From Paracoccus sp. IB05 (lineage in GTDB: Bacteria > Pseudomonadota > Alphaproteobacteria > Rhodobacterales > Rhodobacteraceae): a DNA stretch of 33,183 bases. The position numbers were made by a program, and so were the translations under genes. The stretch's first letter is position 1. Every line of letters starts with the position of its first letter. Shown in pieces: positions 33,178 through 33,183 of the stretch. Where the stretch lies: positions 1-33,183 of the forward strand of contig NZ_JAEFCF010000015.1 in NCBI RefSeq assembly GCF_016405985.1, given 5' to 3'. The notes under the pieces were generated by a model that had not been told where the DNA came from, searched no databases, and worked only from the letters and a program-made list of their open reading frames with translations.

Positions 33178-33183
33178 CGGGGG

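Overview
The window is about 33 kb of GC-rich alphaproteobacterial chromosome, most likely from a member of the Rhodobacterales (Rhodobacter/Paracoccus-like). The reasons are the overall coding style, a UvrD with the N-terminus and C-terminal Tudor-like tail usual in that group, a compact zur-znuCB operon divergent from znuA, a CtrA-type TTAA-N7-TTAA site, and intergenic repeats built around GGAGTATTT and TCAAGAGGAAA. All product calls come from reading the translations; no database search was possible. I recognised no tRNA, rRNA, CRISPR array, transposase or prophage gene. Most of the window is core or soft-core housekeeping DNA.

Layout, left to right. 1-8.4 kb: a UvrD/PcrA helicase with an unusual AT-richer in-frame insertion; a BenE benzoate transporter; a sulfotransferase-family protein whose upstream region carries a perfect CtrA-type site; an FAD-dependent oxidoreductase; and a GH25 lysozyme-like lipoprotein. 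8.4-12.3 kb: a large dimethylglycine dehydrogenase-like flavoprotein (FAD domain plus GcvT domain) and an unrecognised membrane-anchored protein. 12.4-15.7 kb: the zinc uptake locus zur-znuC-znuB (minus strand, genes overlapping) divergent from znuA (plus strand), with a Zur-box-like dyad between them. 15.9-22.7 kb: an adenosine kinase-like PfkB protein coupled to endonuclease III, an OmpA-family lipoprotein, a frameshifted NTF2-like gene, AsmA and RimO. 22.8-28.8 kb: a periplasmic DUF4034-like protein, an IMPACT-family protein coupled to an M48 lipoprotein protease, two small proteins (one DUF167), a class II HDAC-like amidohydrolase and an AlkD-like glycosylase.

28.9-33.1 kb is the most system-like part. 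It holds a glutathione S-transferase, a two-VOC-domain ring-cleavage dioxygenase fused to an alpha/beta hydrolase, a LysR regulator, and a second stand-alone VOC dioxygenase divergent from the regulator. The arrangement resembles the Bacillus MhqO (dioxygenase) plus MhqD (hydrolase) quinone-detoxification pair, with the two activities joined in one chain. A perfect inverted repeat with LysR T-N11-A geometry lies between the regulator and the second dioxygenase.

The window has seven convergent gene junctions, and they end transcription in visibly different ways: paired AT-rich palindromes, inverted pairs of the dispersed repeat, GC hairpins with or without a T-run, and one junction where the two genes share a single TTAA as both stop codons. 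The right edge ends in 39 consecutive Gs, which looks like an assembly or sequencing artefact rather than biology.
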